Below are positions 29,501-38,359 of a stretch of 64,000 nucleotides of DNA, piece by piece. Within the stretch, counting starts at the first letter, position 1, and each line of letters opens with the position of its first letter. The translations under genes were made by a program, and so were the position numbers. The notes below the pieces were generated by a model, which was not told where the DNA came from, searched no databases, and saw nothing but the letters and a program-made list of their open reading frames with translations. This DNA comes from Mesorhizobium sp. M9A.F.Ca.ET.002.03.1.2 (GTDB lineage Bacteria; Pseudomonadota; Alphaproteobacteria; Rhizobiales; Rhizobiaceae), in assembly GCF_003952365.1 (NCBI RefSeq), contig NZ_CP034443.1, forward strand, positions 558,001 through 622,000. Direction: 5' to 3'.

Positions 29501-30739
29501 TCAGTCCGCCGAAGCGACGATCTCGGCGAAGCGCTTTTGTGCCTCTTCCACGGTCATGTCAGGCTTGGCGAAGAATTCGGAGAACAGGTCCTCCTTCTGC
29601 TTTTGGGTGTCCTGCGACAGCAACTGGTCCGTCCAGGGCATGACGCTGCCCTTGGCCAGGATGTCGAGCCCTTTCTTCATGCAGTCATTCGCCGCCTCGA
29701 GGTCGACATCGCCGCGCACCGGCAGCGAACCCTTCTTGAGGTTGAAGGCGACCTGCGTCTTGGGATCGAGCAGCGTTTCGGCCAGCGCTTCCTGCGCCTT
29801 GGACTTTTCAGCATCCTGCAGCAGCGGAAAGTAGAAGGCATCGCCGCCGGTGGCGATGACCTCGTTCAGGCCAAGGCCGGGAAGGCACGTATAGTCCTTG
29901 CCGGCGGTCTGGCCGGCAACCTGGAACTCGCCCTGCGCCCAGTCGCCCATGATCTGGCCGCCGGCCTTGCCGGCGATGACCAGATTGGTGGCCTGGTTCC
30001 AGTCCTGCACATTGGTGTTCTTCGCCATCTTGCGGGCATCGTCCGCGGCCTTGAACACCTTGGCGACCTCTGGCCCGGCGGCGAATTCCGCGTCCTTGTC
30101 GCGATAGACCTTCAAGAAGGTCTCCGTGCCGCCGACCGCCGTAAGCAGCACGTCGAAGGCGCCGGAGGCTTGCCACGGCTGTCCGCCGACCGCGAGCGGT
30201 ATGATGCCTGCCTTTTCCAGCGCGGGGGCGGCTGCGACATATTCATTCCAATTCTTCGGCACCGGCACGCCGGCCTTTTCGAAGGCCGCGTTCGACAGCC
30301 ACAGCCACTGCCAGGAGTGAATGTTGACCGGCACGCAATAGATCTTGCCGTCGAGGGTGCAGCCGTCGAGCAGGCTCTTCGGCTGTACGATTTCCAACCA
30401 TTTGTCCCTGGTGGCGAGATCGGTCAGGTCGCGCATCAGGCCGGCCTGCACCAGTTCTTCCGCTTGCCGGCCGTGGTTGAATTGGGTCGCGCCCATCGGG
30501 TCGCCGCCGGTAATGCGGCTGATCATGATCGGCCGCGCCGTGCCGCCGGAGCCGGCGATAGCGCCGTCGACCCAATGATTACCCGTCGCGTCGAACGCCT
30601 TGGCGAATTCGGCGACCGCCGCCGCCTCGCCGCCCGAAGTCCACCAATGGGTGACTTCCAGATCCGTCGCCGCCGCCGGGCCGGCGAACGGCAGCGCGAC
30701 TGTCACCGCCAGCGCAGCGGTCATGAATTGGTATCGCAT
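29501..30739 (-). CDS. Sugar ABC transporter substrate-binding protein (family 1)
   Basis: 412 residues from the ATG at 30739, with GGAGG 6-10 nt upstream. Signal peptide MRYQFMTAALAVTVALPFAG with cleavage after AAA around residue 24. The mature start LEVTHWWTSGGEAAAVAEFA and HSWQWLWLSNAAFEKAGVP are typical of extracellular solute-binding family 1, close to glucose/mannose binders of the GtsA type. Binds the sugar in the periplasm. First gene of the minus-strand operon; a LacI-type operator lies in its leader. Confidence 0.92.
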   Translation of the reverse strand: MRYQFMTAALAVTVALPFAGPAAATDLEVTHWWTSGGEAAAVAEFAKAFDATGNHWVDGAIAGSGGTARPIMISRITGGDPMGATQFNHGRQAEELVQAGLMRDLTDLATRDKWLEIVQPKSLLDGCTLDGKIYCVPVNIHSWQWLWLSNAAFEKAGVPVPKNWNEYVAAAPALEKAGIIPLAVGGQPWQASGAFDVLLTAVGGTETFLKVYRDKDAEFAAGPEVAKVFKAADDARKMAKNTNVQDWNQATNLVIAGKAGGQIMGDWAQGEFQVAGQTAGKDYTCLPGLGLNEVIATGGDAFYFPLLQDAEKSKAQEALAETLLDPKTQVAFNLKKGSLPVRGDVDLEAANDCMKKGLDILAKGSVMPWTDQLLSQDTQKQKEDLFSEFFAKPDMTVEEAQKRFAEIVASAD

Positions 30740-30754
30740 TTCGGCTCCTCCCAG

Positions 30755-30774
30755 AATCTGAAACGTTACAGATT
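30755..30774. promoter_or_regulatory. LacI-type operator O1 in the binding-protein leader
   Basis: CTGAAACGTTACAG (30758-30771) within AATCTG...CAGATT, centred on CG as usual for LacI/GalR operators. It lies 16-35 nt upstream of the start codon, next to the ribosome-binding site. Exact reverse complement of the core at 31047-31060. Confidence 0.75.
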
Positions 30775-31044
30775 TTCGATAAGGCAATTACGAGGGGCAC
30801 GCAACCCCTCGAATGGGAGCCGCTCAAGATTTCTTCGAGTCACGAACAAATTCGCCCACGCAATTGTCTTCCGTTGCACCGCAACAAGGTAGGTTGCATT
30901 GCAAGAATGATGCTGCAATGCATGAAATTGGGCGAAATCTCGTTCCGCCGTGCAGGCCCTTGCCGGCGCTCCAACGACTGGCATCGAATGCAGCGTCGCT
31001 CGTGCAGAGTACCTTTCCATCAGCCGTTGGCGATGGCAAGTGAC

Positions 31045-31060
31045 AATCTGTAACGTTTCA
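31045..31060. promoter_or_regulatory. LacI-type operator O2 upstream of the repressor gene
   Basis: CTGTAACGTTTCAG (31047-31060), the exact reverse complement of the O1 core, about 100 nt before the lacI-like gene. Two operators about 290 bp apart could support looping and autorepression. Confidence 0.75.
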
Positions 31061-31158
31061 GGATATAGGGTGTTCATCAGGCGAAAATCGCGGGCGAGCC
31101 GCAATTCGCCGATTGCCGGCCTGCACGGCAACTGTTATGCGCCTGACGGGCGGGATGA

Positions 31159-32229
31159 ATGGACAGACAGCAGACGGAAAAGGACGACGAGGCGTCGGAA
31201 CAGGGCCGGCCGACATTGAAGACGCTTGCCTTCATGACCGGGCTGGGCGTCACCACCGTGTCGCGGGCGCTGAAGGACGCGCCCGAGATCGGCGCCGAGA
31301 CCAGGCGGCGCGTCCAGCTCGTCGCCAAGCAGATCGGCTACCGGCCCAACCGTGCCGGCGTGCGCCTCAGAACCGGCAAGACCAACGTCATCAGCCTCGT
31401 GCTCAACACCGAGCACGAGATCATGAGCTTTGTCTCGGACATCATTTACGGCGTCTCGGAGGTCATCGCCGACACGCCCTATCACCTGATCGTCACGCCC
31501 TATTCGCGCTCGCAGGATCCGCTGGACCCGATACGCTATCTGGTGGAAACCGGCTCCGCCGACGGCGTCATCATTTCGCGCACCCAGCCAAATGACCCCA
31601 GGGCCCGCTACATGCTGGAGCGTGGCATCCCCTTTGCCACGCACGGCCGCACCGATATGGGGCTGATCCATCCCTACCATGATTTCGACAATTACGCGTT
31701 CGCGACCGAGGCCGTGCGCCACCTGGCCGGCATCGGCCGCCGCAGGCTGGCGCTGCTGGCGCCGCCGGTCGAGTTGACCTATCACCGCCATGCGCTGAAC
31801 GGCTTTACCGATGCACTGAGCGAGGTCGGCGCCAGCGAGATCCCGTTCAACACCGTTTCGATCGACCACTCGATCGAACAGATCAGGATGAGGACCGCGC
31901 AGCTGATGCGTCGCGACGTCAGGCCGGACGGCTTCGTCAGCAGCGCCGCCGCAGCCACCCTCGCCATCGTCGCCGGCATCGAGGACGCTGGCCTCAAGCT
32001 CGGCCGGGACGTCGACGTGGTGTCCAAGCAATCGTCGGACCTGCTGCATCTGTTCCGCAGGGAACTGCTGGTCGTCAACGAGGACTTCCGGCTGGCCGGC
32101 GCCGAGCTCGCCCGCTCCGTGCTGGGCTGGATCGGCGGCGCCGCACCTGGCTCACTGCAGAGCCTGAGCGCGCCGACCGAGGTTCTGGCCTATCGCCGCT
32201 CCGACCAGAGCGGGATACGTTCAAATTGA
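31159..32229 (+). CDS. LacI family transcriptional repressor of the sugar operon
   Basis: 356 residues. N-terminal helix-turn-helix TLKTLAFMTGLGVTTVSRAL preceded by a 19-residue polar extension, hinge helix near GYRPNRAGVRLRTGKT, then a periplasmic-binding-protein-like effector domain (VISLVLNTEHEIMSFVSDII; IGRRRLALLAPP). Divergent from the sugar ABC operon with two CG-centred operators in between, so it is the likely local repressor, induced by the sugar or a derivative. The last few residues (QSGIRSN) and the stop codon lie within a copy of dispersed element PE-2, so the C-terminus has been altered by the repeat. Confidence 0.9.
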   Translation: MDRQQTEKDDEASEQGRPTLKTLAFMTGLGVTTVSRALKDAPEIGAETRRRVQLVAKQIGYRPNRAGVRLRTGKTNVISLVLNTEHEIMSFVSDIIYGVSEVIADTPYHLIVTPYSRSQDPLDPIRYLVETGSADGVIISRTQPNDPRARYMLERGIPFATHGRTDMGLIHPYHDFDNYAFATEAVRHLAGIGRRRLALLAPPVELTYHRHALNGFTDALSEVGASEIPFNTVSIDHSIEQIRMRTAQLMRRDVRPDGFVSSAAAATLAIVAGIEDAGLKLGRDVDVVSKQSSDLLHLFRRELLVVNEDFRLAGAELARSVLGWIGGAAPGSLQSLSAPTEVLAYRRSDQSGIRSN

Positions 32230-32307
32230 ACTGGGCATCCCGTTCCATCTATTTGTGTTAGCCGCATTTCTGCGACGCCAAATGATTCCACTTGGCTGCA
32301 AAATGCG
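32207..32307 (-). repeat. Dispersed intergenic element PE-2, copy 2
   Basis: Read on the minus strand it matches 21383-21490 over about 100 bp (segments GCAGCC..GTGGAATCA, TTGGCGTCGCAGAAATGCGG and the palindrome GCGGGATGCCCAGT...). The palindrome is less perfect here. It overlaps the 3' end of the lacI-like gene. Confidence 0.85.
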
Positions 32308-32393
32308 CGCTGCTGACTGGCAGCCTTGGGCCGATAGCAGTAGGTCCGCTTGTGGTGCAGGGAAGAAGATAGCGGACGTCGATGCAGAGGAGC

Positions 32394-34151
32394 CTAGCCC
32401 TTTGCCGTGGCGACATTCGCAGCAGGATCTAAATTCGGCCGCTCGATCCCTTGCGTCTCAACATTGTAGACGCGAACGTGCCCTTCGAGGCCTTTGAACT
32501 GGCGAGTACCGAGGTCAACGATCGGCATGTTGCCAGGCAAATGGCGCGCCACGGAATAATCGATAAGGATTTGTCGATCTTCAGCGGACGAACACAGCCT
32601 CGATGCCAAGTTCACGACATTGCCAATTGCCGTGTAGTCAGCGCGGGCCTCATAGCCAATTCGACCCACCGTTGCCCACCCCATAGCGAGCCCCATGCCG
32701 AAGCCAATCTCATAACCACGCTGCCGCCACCCAGATATGAGCTCTTGTGTGGAATCCTGCATGTCGACAGCCATTTTTACGGCATGAAGCGCCGGCTCTT
32801 CACATGGAACCGGGGCGTTGACGAGAATCATCAATCCATCCGCAGAAAAACTGGTCAACGTCACCTCATACCGGGTGATGATCACGCCGAGCGCCTCGTA
32901 GTACTCACGCAGGAGCTGCATGATGTCCTCAGGCTCAGCGTGCGCCGAAAATGCGGTGAAGCCACGCAAATCGCAGAAAACAGCGACCACTTCCGCGCGC
33001 TGTCCGGCGAGCATTTTCTCGTCGCCAGCCTTCTCTACGAGCTCCGCCACCTGTGGTGCCAGGAAGCGCTTCAAACGCATCATTCGCTCATCGCGGTCCC
33101 GCGATATGGCGAGTTCCTGCGCCATTTGGTTGAACCGCGCAGCCAGCCGCCCAAGTTCGTCTCCAGTGACAATGTTGATCCGGTGATCGAACTGTCCGGC
33201 ACCGATCTTGAGGGCGCCTTCTTCCAGCAATCGGATGGGCCCGCTCATCCGTCTGGCAAGCCAATAGGCGAGTACCGTCGCGAGGACTGTGGCGGCGAGG
33301 AACAACCCGCCGGTCCGCCACAATGAAGCGTATAGGGGTGCAAAAGCCTCTGCCTGCGACTGCTCGACAAATACCGTCCACCCGGCCGCGGCAACGGGCG
33401 CGCCAGCGGTCACAACGCGTTCATTCTCGGCGTTGCGGTTTGCAATCGCAGTGCCGCCCGCTGCGGCGATCGCATCCCGCAATCCGCGCAGGGCCAAAGC
33501 TGCTTTCTCGTCGGCGCCCTGCATCACTTTGCTGATCGCGGGGTGAGCGATGAGGTGGCCGGTCTGGTCGACGACAAGTGCCTGGCCGCTACGGCCCACG
33601 CGGATTTCGGAAACGATGAGCCAGACAGGCTTCAGACTGATTTCGGCGATGACGACTGTATCGTGGTAATTGGCCATCGCCATAGTTATGGATGGTTCGG
33701 AACCCTGGCGATAAATGACTGGGCCGTACCAGACCTTCGCGGTCCTGGCGCCCACGACAGCAGGATCGCCTGAGCGATCCGCCCCGCCTTCCGTCCTGTT
33801 TGAGCCAGTGCGAGAGATGTGCAGCCGCTCCGCGCCAGTACCGTCGACAAGACTGATGCTGAGAATTCCCGGGACCTGGTGCATCGCTCGTACGACAAGG
33901 AGCCGTACCTGTTTCACGCTGGCCTTGGTCCCGTCCTGGGGGATCGTGGAGCCGAGCGGAACCTTGATGCCGTCAAGAAAGCTCTCAATTTTCTCAGCCG
34001 CCGATGCTGCCTCGGACCGCAGCAGGGCACTGAGGATCGCACGGTGGTCGACATAGCTGAACCACGTGTCGCTGATGCCACTAGCAGCCATCGGAAAAAC
34101 GACCGCCGCGAACAAGACTAGAAAATACTTCTGAAATAGCGATCGACGCAT
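32394..34151 (-). CDS. Membrane class III adenylate/guanylate cyclase with sensor and HAMP domains
   Basis: 585 residues. Membrane segment (about 9-27), a periplasmic dCache-like sensor domain of about 250 residues (LLVVRAMHQVPGILSISLVD; VDQTGHLIAHPAISKVM), a second membrane segment (about 283-303), a HAMP domain (RRMSGPIRLLEEGALKIGAG) and a C-terminal class III cyclase domain. Metal-binding Asp residues are in AVFCDLRGFTAFS and FSADGLMILV; the usual Gly before the second Asp is Ala. The transition-state region NVVNLASRL is intact. Likely makes cAMP in response to an extracytoplasmic ligand. Monocistronic; rhizobia carry many such paralogues. Confidence 0.88.
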   Translation of the reverse strand: MRRSLFQKYFLVLFAAVVFPMAASGISDTWFSYVDHRAILSALLRSEAASAAEKIESFLDGIKVPLGSTIPQDGTKASVKQVRLLVVRAMHQVPGILSISLVDGTGAERLHISRTGSNRTEGGADRSGDPAVVGARTAKVWYGPVIYRQGSEPSITMAMANYHDTVVIAEISLKPVWLIVSEIRVGRSGQALVVDQTGHLIAHPAISKVMQGADEKAALALRGLRDAIAAAGGTAIANRNAENERVVTAGAPVAAAGWTVFVEQSQAEAFAPLYASLWRTGGLFLAATVLATVLAYWLARRMSGPIRLLEEGALKIGAGQFDHRINIVTGDELGRLAARFNQMAQELAISRDRDERMMRLKRFLAPQVAELVEKAGDEKMLAGQRAEVVAVFCDLRGFTAFSAHAEPEDIMQLLREYYEALGVIITRYEVTLTSFSADGLMILVNAPVPCEEPALHAVKMAVDMQDSTQELISGWRQRGYEIGFGMGLAMGWATVGRIGYEARADYTAIGNVVNLASRLCSSAEDRQILIDYSVARHLPGNMPIVDLGTRQFKGLEGHVRVYNVETQGIERPNLDPAANVATAKG

Positions 34152-34493
34152 GGAAGCGGCTTTGAGATTGGAGAAAGGTCTCCCACATGATGCGACCCGA
34201 CCATAAGTCGCGACAGCTCAGTCCCAGAAAGGTAACCTAAATTCTTGCGTCTTGGTATGGGCTGAACCGTCCCACTCATGGTCGCCTTCCATGGGGCTTG
34301 GATAGACGGGAATGTTTCCCTGATCGGGGAGAGTCGCAACCACGACCCTCAGCTTAAAGGTGTCCGCTTCAGGGCAACGACGATCTTTGCCTGTTGGGCC
34401 GAAATGAGGCGCAGTCCCGACGCCCAGATGGCGAACCGCCGGACCGGCCCGAGAACTCCCAACGGCGCGCTTGAGATCACCCGCGCGGCTCTA
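34152..34493. other. 342-nt intergenic region with no recognisable feature
   Basis: I see no ORF with coding character, no strong hairpin and no repeat of the families found elsewhere in the window. It must contain the cyclase promoter (transcribed leftward). Confidence 0.5.
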
Positions 34494-34724
34494 CTAGTCC
34501 GAAAACCTCACGCTCACGCCGCGCTGCCGAAAATAGGCCTGCATCAACTTGCGCCCCGAGCGGTTGTTCTGCGCCAACTTGGTCGGATCGAACACCGCCT
34601 GTTTTATCCCTTCTCGTGTCATCGCCGCCTTAAGCGTCGCGATATGCGCATCGATGTCGGCATTGTCCGCCCGGAGGGAGGCATAGATACTTTCGGTCGC
34701 CTGGGCCACGGTCGGTTCGCTCAC
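34494..34724 (-). CDS. Hypothetical 76-residue protein
   Basis: Starts at the GTG at 34724 (VSEPTVAQATESIYASLRAD), with AAAGGA 9 nt upstream. Helical, charged: IDAHIATLKAAMTREGIKQA, then LAQNNRSGRKLMQAYFRQRGVSV. The tail is basic and could bind nucleic acid. No family recognised. Isolated between repeats and the cyclase gene. Confidence 0.6.
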   Translation of the reverse strand: MSEPTVAQATESIYASLRADNADIDAHIATLKAAMTREGIKQAVFDPTKLAQNNRSGRKLMQAYFRQRGVSVRFSD

Positions 34725-34894
34725 AGGTGTCGTCCTTTGGTTGGTTGAGCGGCGGCTTACCACAGATTCGCGGCTCCGCCGATACCGATCAGACCGTCAA
34801 TCGTCTCTACCGGCATAGCACGTTCCTGGCGCGACCCGACCCCCAGCTGGTGGCTGGAGATGTTTGCTTTCTGGCAACCGCAAGATTGGACTCT

Positions 34895-34995
34895 AGAGCG
34901 GCGGATTCTCAAGTCGAATCGTACCGCCGCTCTATCTCTTTGTTTGAGCATCGGATTTTCCCAAAACCGCTTCGCACTTTTGGGTCCGATGCTCT
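34895..34995. repeat. Composite rhizobial palindromic element (two hairpins)
   Basis: Hairpin 1: AGAGCGGCGG (34895-34904) / CCGCCGCTCT (34924-34933). Hairpin 2: GAGCATCGGA (34946-34955) / TCCGATGCTC (34985-34994) with the inner CCAAAACCGCTTCGCACTTT. The second resembles the widespread rhizobial GATCATGC...AAAACCGG...GCATGATC family. Located upstream of the 76-residue gene and downstream of gnd. Confidence 0.85.
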
Positions 34996-35012
34996 AGGTC
35001 CAAGTCGCGGCG

Positions 35013-36440
35013 CTAACCCGCCGCCCCGCTGCCCCACGGTCCGTGAAACGCCCCCGGCCCGTCGATACGCTCGAAGCCGTGCGCGCCGAAGAAATCGCGC
35101 TGCGCCTGGATCAGGTTCGAGGTGCCGCGGCCCTGGCGGTAGCTGTCGAAATAGGCCAGCGCCGACGACAGCGCCGGCACCGGCGAGCCGGCCTCCGACG
35201 CCCTTGCCACGATGCGCCGCAGCGACGGATGCGCCTCCTGCATCATCGCGATGAAGGCCGGCGCCATCAGGAGATTGGTGGTTGCGCCGCCCTTGCCGAG
35301 GGCTTCCGCCATCGTGTCCAGCAATTGCGAGCGGATGATGCAGCCGGCCCGCCAGATCTTGGCGATGGTCGGCATCGGCAGGTTCCAGTTGAACTCCTTC
35401 GAGGCGCCGGCCATCACCGCGAAGCCTTGCGCGTAGGCCGCGATCTTGCCGGCGAACAGCGCCAGTTCGAGATCCCTGAGAAGCGCGTCCTTGTCTGCGG
35501 AAATCCTGGTCACGCTGCCATTGCCATAGGCCTTTTCGGCGGCCAGGCGCTCGTCCTTGATCGACGACAGCACGCGCGCCGCCACCGCGGCCTCGATCGC
35601 GGTGGCCGGAATGCCGAGCTGCTGCGCCTCGATCACCGACCATTTGCCGGTGCCCTTCTGGCCGGCGCGGTCGAGGATGATGTCGACCACCGGCTTGCCG
35701 GTCTTCGGATCGTCGGCGGCCAGCACCTTGGCGGTAATCTCGATCAGGTAGGAGTTGAGCCGGCCCTTGTTCCAGCCGGCAAACACCTCGCCGATCTCCT
35801 TCGGCCCCATGCCCAGGCCGTCGCGCAGGATGCCGTAGATCTCGGCGATCATCTGCATGTCGGCATATTCGATGCCGTTATGAATGGTCTTGACGAAATG
35901 CCCGGCGCCGTCGGTGCCGAGCCATGCCGCGCAAGGTTCGTCCTTGAACTTGGCCGAAATCGCGGTCAGCACGTTTTCGACGCGCTTCCACGACTCCTCG
36001 GTGCCGCCGACCATGATCGAGGGACCGTGGCGGGCGCCCTCCTCGCCACCGGACACGCCCATGCCGATGAAGGTCAGGCCCGAACCGGAGAGTTCGGAGA
36101 AACGCCGCATCGTGTCGCGGAAATTGGCGTTGCCGGCATCGATGACGATGTCGTTTGCCGACAGCACGCCGCGCAGCGACGCGATCTGCTCGTCGACCGG
36201 CTTGCCGGCCAGCACCATGATGATGATCGGGCGCGGCGGCCGGATGGCGGCGGCAAGCTCCTCCAGACTGTAGCAGGGAACGACCATGTCCTTCAGCGCG
36301 CCGGCGTTTTCGACAAAGGCGTCGGTGCGCGCCCTGGTGCGGTTGAAGACGGCGATACGATGCCCGTGCTCGGCGATGTTGAGCGCAAGGTTGGAGCCCA
36401 TCGTGCCAAGGCCGATCAGGCCGATTTCGGCTTTTTCCAT
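35013..36440 (-). CDS. gnd: 6-phosphogluconate dehydrogenase, decarboxylating
   Basis: 475 residues, full-length long-chain 6PGDH. NADP-binding fingerprint IGLIGLGTMGSNLALNIAEHG at the N-terminus, substrate loop GVSGGEEGARHGPSIMVGG, catalytic KTIHNGIEYADMQ (Lys general base, His and Asn ligands), and the C-terminal GRASEAGSPVPALSSALAYFDSY tail-insertion region. Converts 6-phosphogluconate to ribulose 5-phosphate plus CO2 in the oxidative pentose phosphate pathway. Monocistronic here; zwf and pgl are not nearby. The PE-1 element copy B lies upstream. Confidence 0.96.
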   Translation of the reverse strand: MEKAEIGLIGLGTMGSNLALNIAEHGHRIAVFNRTRARTDAFVENAGALKDMVVPCYSLEELAAAIRPPRPIIIMVLAGKPVDEQIASLRGVLSANDIVIDAGNANFRDTMRRFSELSGSGLTFIGMGVSGGEEGARHGPSIMVGGTEESWKRVENVLTAISAKFKDEPCAAWLGTDGAGHFVKTIHNGIEYADMQMIAEIYGILRDGLGMGPKEIGEVFAGWNKGRLNSYLIEITAKVLAADDPKTGKPVVDIILDRAGQKGTGKWSVIEAQQLGIPATAIEAAVAARVLSSIKDERLAAEKAYGNGSVTRISADKDALLRDLELALFAGKIAAYAQGFAVMAGASKEFNWNLPMPTIAKIWRAGCIIRSQLLDTMAEALGKGGATTNLLMAPAFIAMMQEAHPSLRRIVARASEAGSPVPALSSALAYFDSYRQGRGTSNLIQAQRDFFGAHGFERIDGPGAFHGPWGSGAAG

Positions 36441-36545
36441 CGTTTCTTCCCTGCTTCCGGATTTTGTTGGGATCGCGTTTTGCGGCGATGATTGACGGGC
36501 CTTGGCGCCTACGTCAACCGCCTCGCCGAATTGTGTCGAGGTCGC

Positions 36546-36683
36546 GCTGAGTGAGATTCAGGTCAGGCCGCGCCGAGAGCGGTGGTTTCCGAGAACCGGA
36601 GCGGAGCGTACTTGAAGTACGTGAGCACCGGAAGCGCAGGAAACCGCCGCTCGCAGGCCGGCATCACCTGAATATCACTCAGC
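36546..36683 (-). repeat. Palindromic element PE-1, copy B
   Basis: Outer stem GCTGAGTGA / TCACTCAGC (perfect), then ATTCAGGT / ACCTGAAT, middle stem GAGCGGTGGTTTCC / GGAAACCGCCGCTC, apical CGTAC-TTGAA-GTACG. The right arm includes the stop codon of the CopC-CopD gene (36677-36675). Same orientation relative to the minus-strand gene as copies A and C. Confidence 0.9.
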
Positions 36684-38303
36684 GCGGATATCGATCGGTG
36701 CCTCTATCTTTACCATCTCGAAGTCGGAGACGAGGATATCGAGCCGCGCTGTCCATCGGCCGGGGACCGGGATGACGAGACTGTCGACGCGCCAGGTGCC
36801 GTCGCCCGGCTTTGTCGCCGCACGCTTGATCGGCTCGATGCCGGAGTCGGGTTTTGACAGCACCAGCGTCACTTGGGCCGCGTCGAGCGGGCCGAAATCG
36901 CCGGTCATGATGACCATCGAGGCGGCAACCGGCCCAGCATGGCCGGGCGCGATGCTGAGGTCGGCCATCGCTTTTGGCGTGTGGATATGGATCGATGCCG
37001 GCTGCGTTGCCGCGATCGCCAGGGCGCGCGGCGGCGACGTGAAGCGCCAGCCGGCGGCAACGCCGAAGATCGCCAGAACGATCAGCATTTCAATGCCGAT
37101 CGAACGGACCAGCCTCCTCTGTACTTCCGTCTCTCCCGCTTCGGCCGGACCGGTGAGTTTCCAGCGGTTGGTCGCGGCGAGCGTGAACAGAAAGAACAGC
37201 AGCGCCAGCTTGACCAGCAGCAGCCGGCCATAGGCGGTCCCGAGCAACGCTGCGGGCGCCTGCACCTGGATGATAGCCAACACAATGCCGGTGGTCGCGA
37301 GCACGGCCACGACGGGCAGGATCGCTTGGGAAAACCGGCGCAGGAAAGCCGCGGCCTCGGCCGGTTTCCGCCTGATGGCCAGACCGAGCGGCGCCAGCGC
37401 CCCAGCCCAGAAGGCGATGCCGGCGCCGTGCAGGAACACCATCGGACGCGTCAGCCATTGCGGTTCGGCGGCACTTGCGTGCCCGCTGGCGGCGAGGGCG
37501 GCACCGACACCGGCCAAGCCGGCAAGGGCGAACAGTTTTGCGCCGCCGCGCGACCCGACCAGCGACAAAAGACCAAGCCCGAGCGCCACCAGCGCGATCA
37601 GCACCGTCCAACTGAGGCTGGTGGCGAGCCCGGCCTGCCATACGCCCGGCTGCGCCAGCCGGGCGAGCGGCGCACCGAGCGCGTCCAGTCCCTGGAAGCC
37701 GAGCGACAAGGGCGCTGCAACAAGGCCGCACAGGATCGCGGCGATGACGAAGCGCCGGCCGGAACGTCCGCTCTTCGCCAGCCAGGCGATGGCAAAGGCG
37801 CCACCGACGCCGAGAAAGAGGCCGACATAGAGAAAGACCTTGCCGATCCAGATCGCCGACCGCAGACCCCGGTCGACAGCTTCGGAGACGGCCGGCGCAG
37901 CACTCGGCGCGCCGATGGAAAACAGCACCGAGCCGCCGACCGGATGGCCATCGGCGGAAATCACCCGCCAGCTCAGCACATGCGTGCCGGATCCGAGCGT
38001 TTGCGGATTGTCGATTTCGACCGTCTGGTCGCTGAGCCGAAAGGAGATCAGCGAAACCGATGTCCCGTCGGGCTGCACCAGCGTCAGCGTCAGCGGCGAC
38101 ACCGGCTCGCTGAAGGTCAGCGAAAAGCGCGCCGGGCTCTGTCCCACCACCACGCCATCGGCCGGATCGGCTGTGACCAGCGCCGCATGGGCGAAGGCTC
38201 GGTTTGGCGCGGCAATGGCGGCAAGCAGCACGATCGCAGCCAGCAGTCCGATAGCAAGCTGGCCGGTTGTGCAGACCGTTCGCAGGATGGATGCCGCGCT
38301 CAT
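36675..38303 (-). CDS. CopC-CopD fusion, copper resistance/import protein
   Basis: 542 residues from the ATG at 38303. Signal peptide, then a CopC domain beginning FAHAALVTADPADGVVVGQS, where the His after cleavage is a copper ligand, and ending with ISADGHPVGGSVLFSIG. A CopD-type membrane domain with about eight helices follows (residues about 150-430), then a C-terminal periplasmic domain with LDILVSDFEMV. CopC binds Cu(II) in the periplasm and CopD is thought to carry copper inward. Single-chain fusions exist in Bacillus YcnJ. First-order neighbours (YcnI-like, PCuAC, DUF2946) support a copper supply role. Its stop codon lies inside PE-1 copy B. Confidence 0.88.
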   Translation of the reverse strand: MSAASILRTVCTTGQLAIGLLAAIVLLAAIAAPNRAFAHAALVTADPADGVVVGQSPARFSLTFSEPVSPLTLTLVQPDGTSVSLISFRLSDQTVEIDNPQTLGSGTHVLSWRVISADGHPVGGSVLFSIGAPSAAPAVSEAVDRGLRSAIWIGKVFLYVGLFLGVGGAFAIAWLAKSGRSGRRFVIAAILCGLVAAPLSLGFQGLDALGAPLARLAQPGVWQAGLATSLSWTVLIALVALGLGLLSLVGSRGGAKLFALAGLAGVGAALAASGHASAAEPQWLTRPMVFLHGAGIAFWAGALAPLGLAIRRKPAEAAAFLRRFSQAILPVVAVLATTGIVLAIIQVQAPAALLGTAYGRLLLVKLALLFFLFTLAATNRWKLTGPAEAGETEVQRRLVRSIGIEMLIVLAIFGVAAGWRFTSPPRALAIAATQPASIHIHTPKAMADLSIAPGHAGPVAASMVIMTGDFGPLDAAQVTLVLSKPDSGIEPIKRAATKPGDGTWRVDSLVIPVPGRWTARLDILVSDFEMVKIEAPIDIRAE

Positions 38304-38359
38304 GTCACCGCCACAGAAACAGCGGCGCGCGCTCTTTCGAACAAAGCGCGCCGCAAAGG

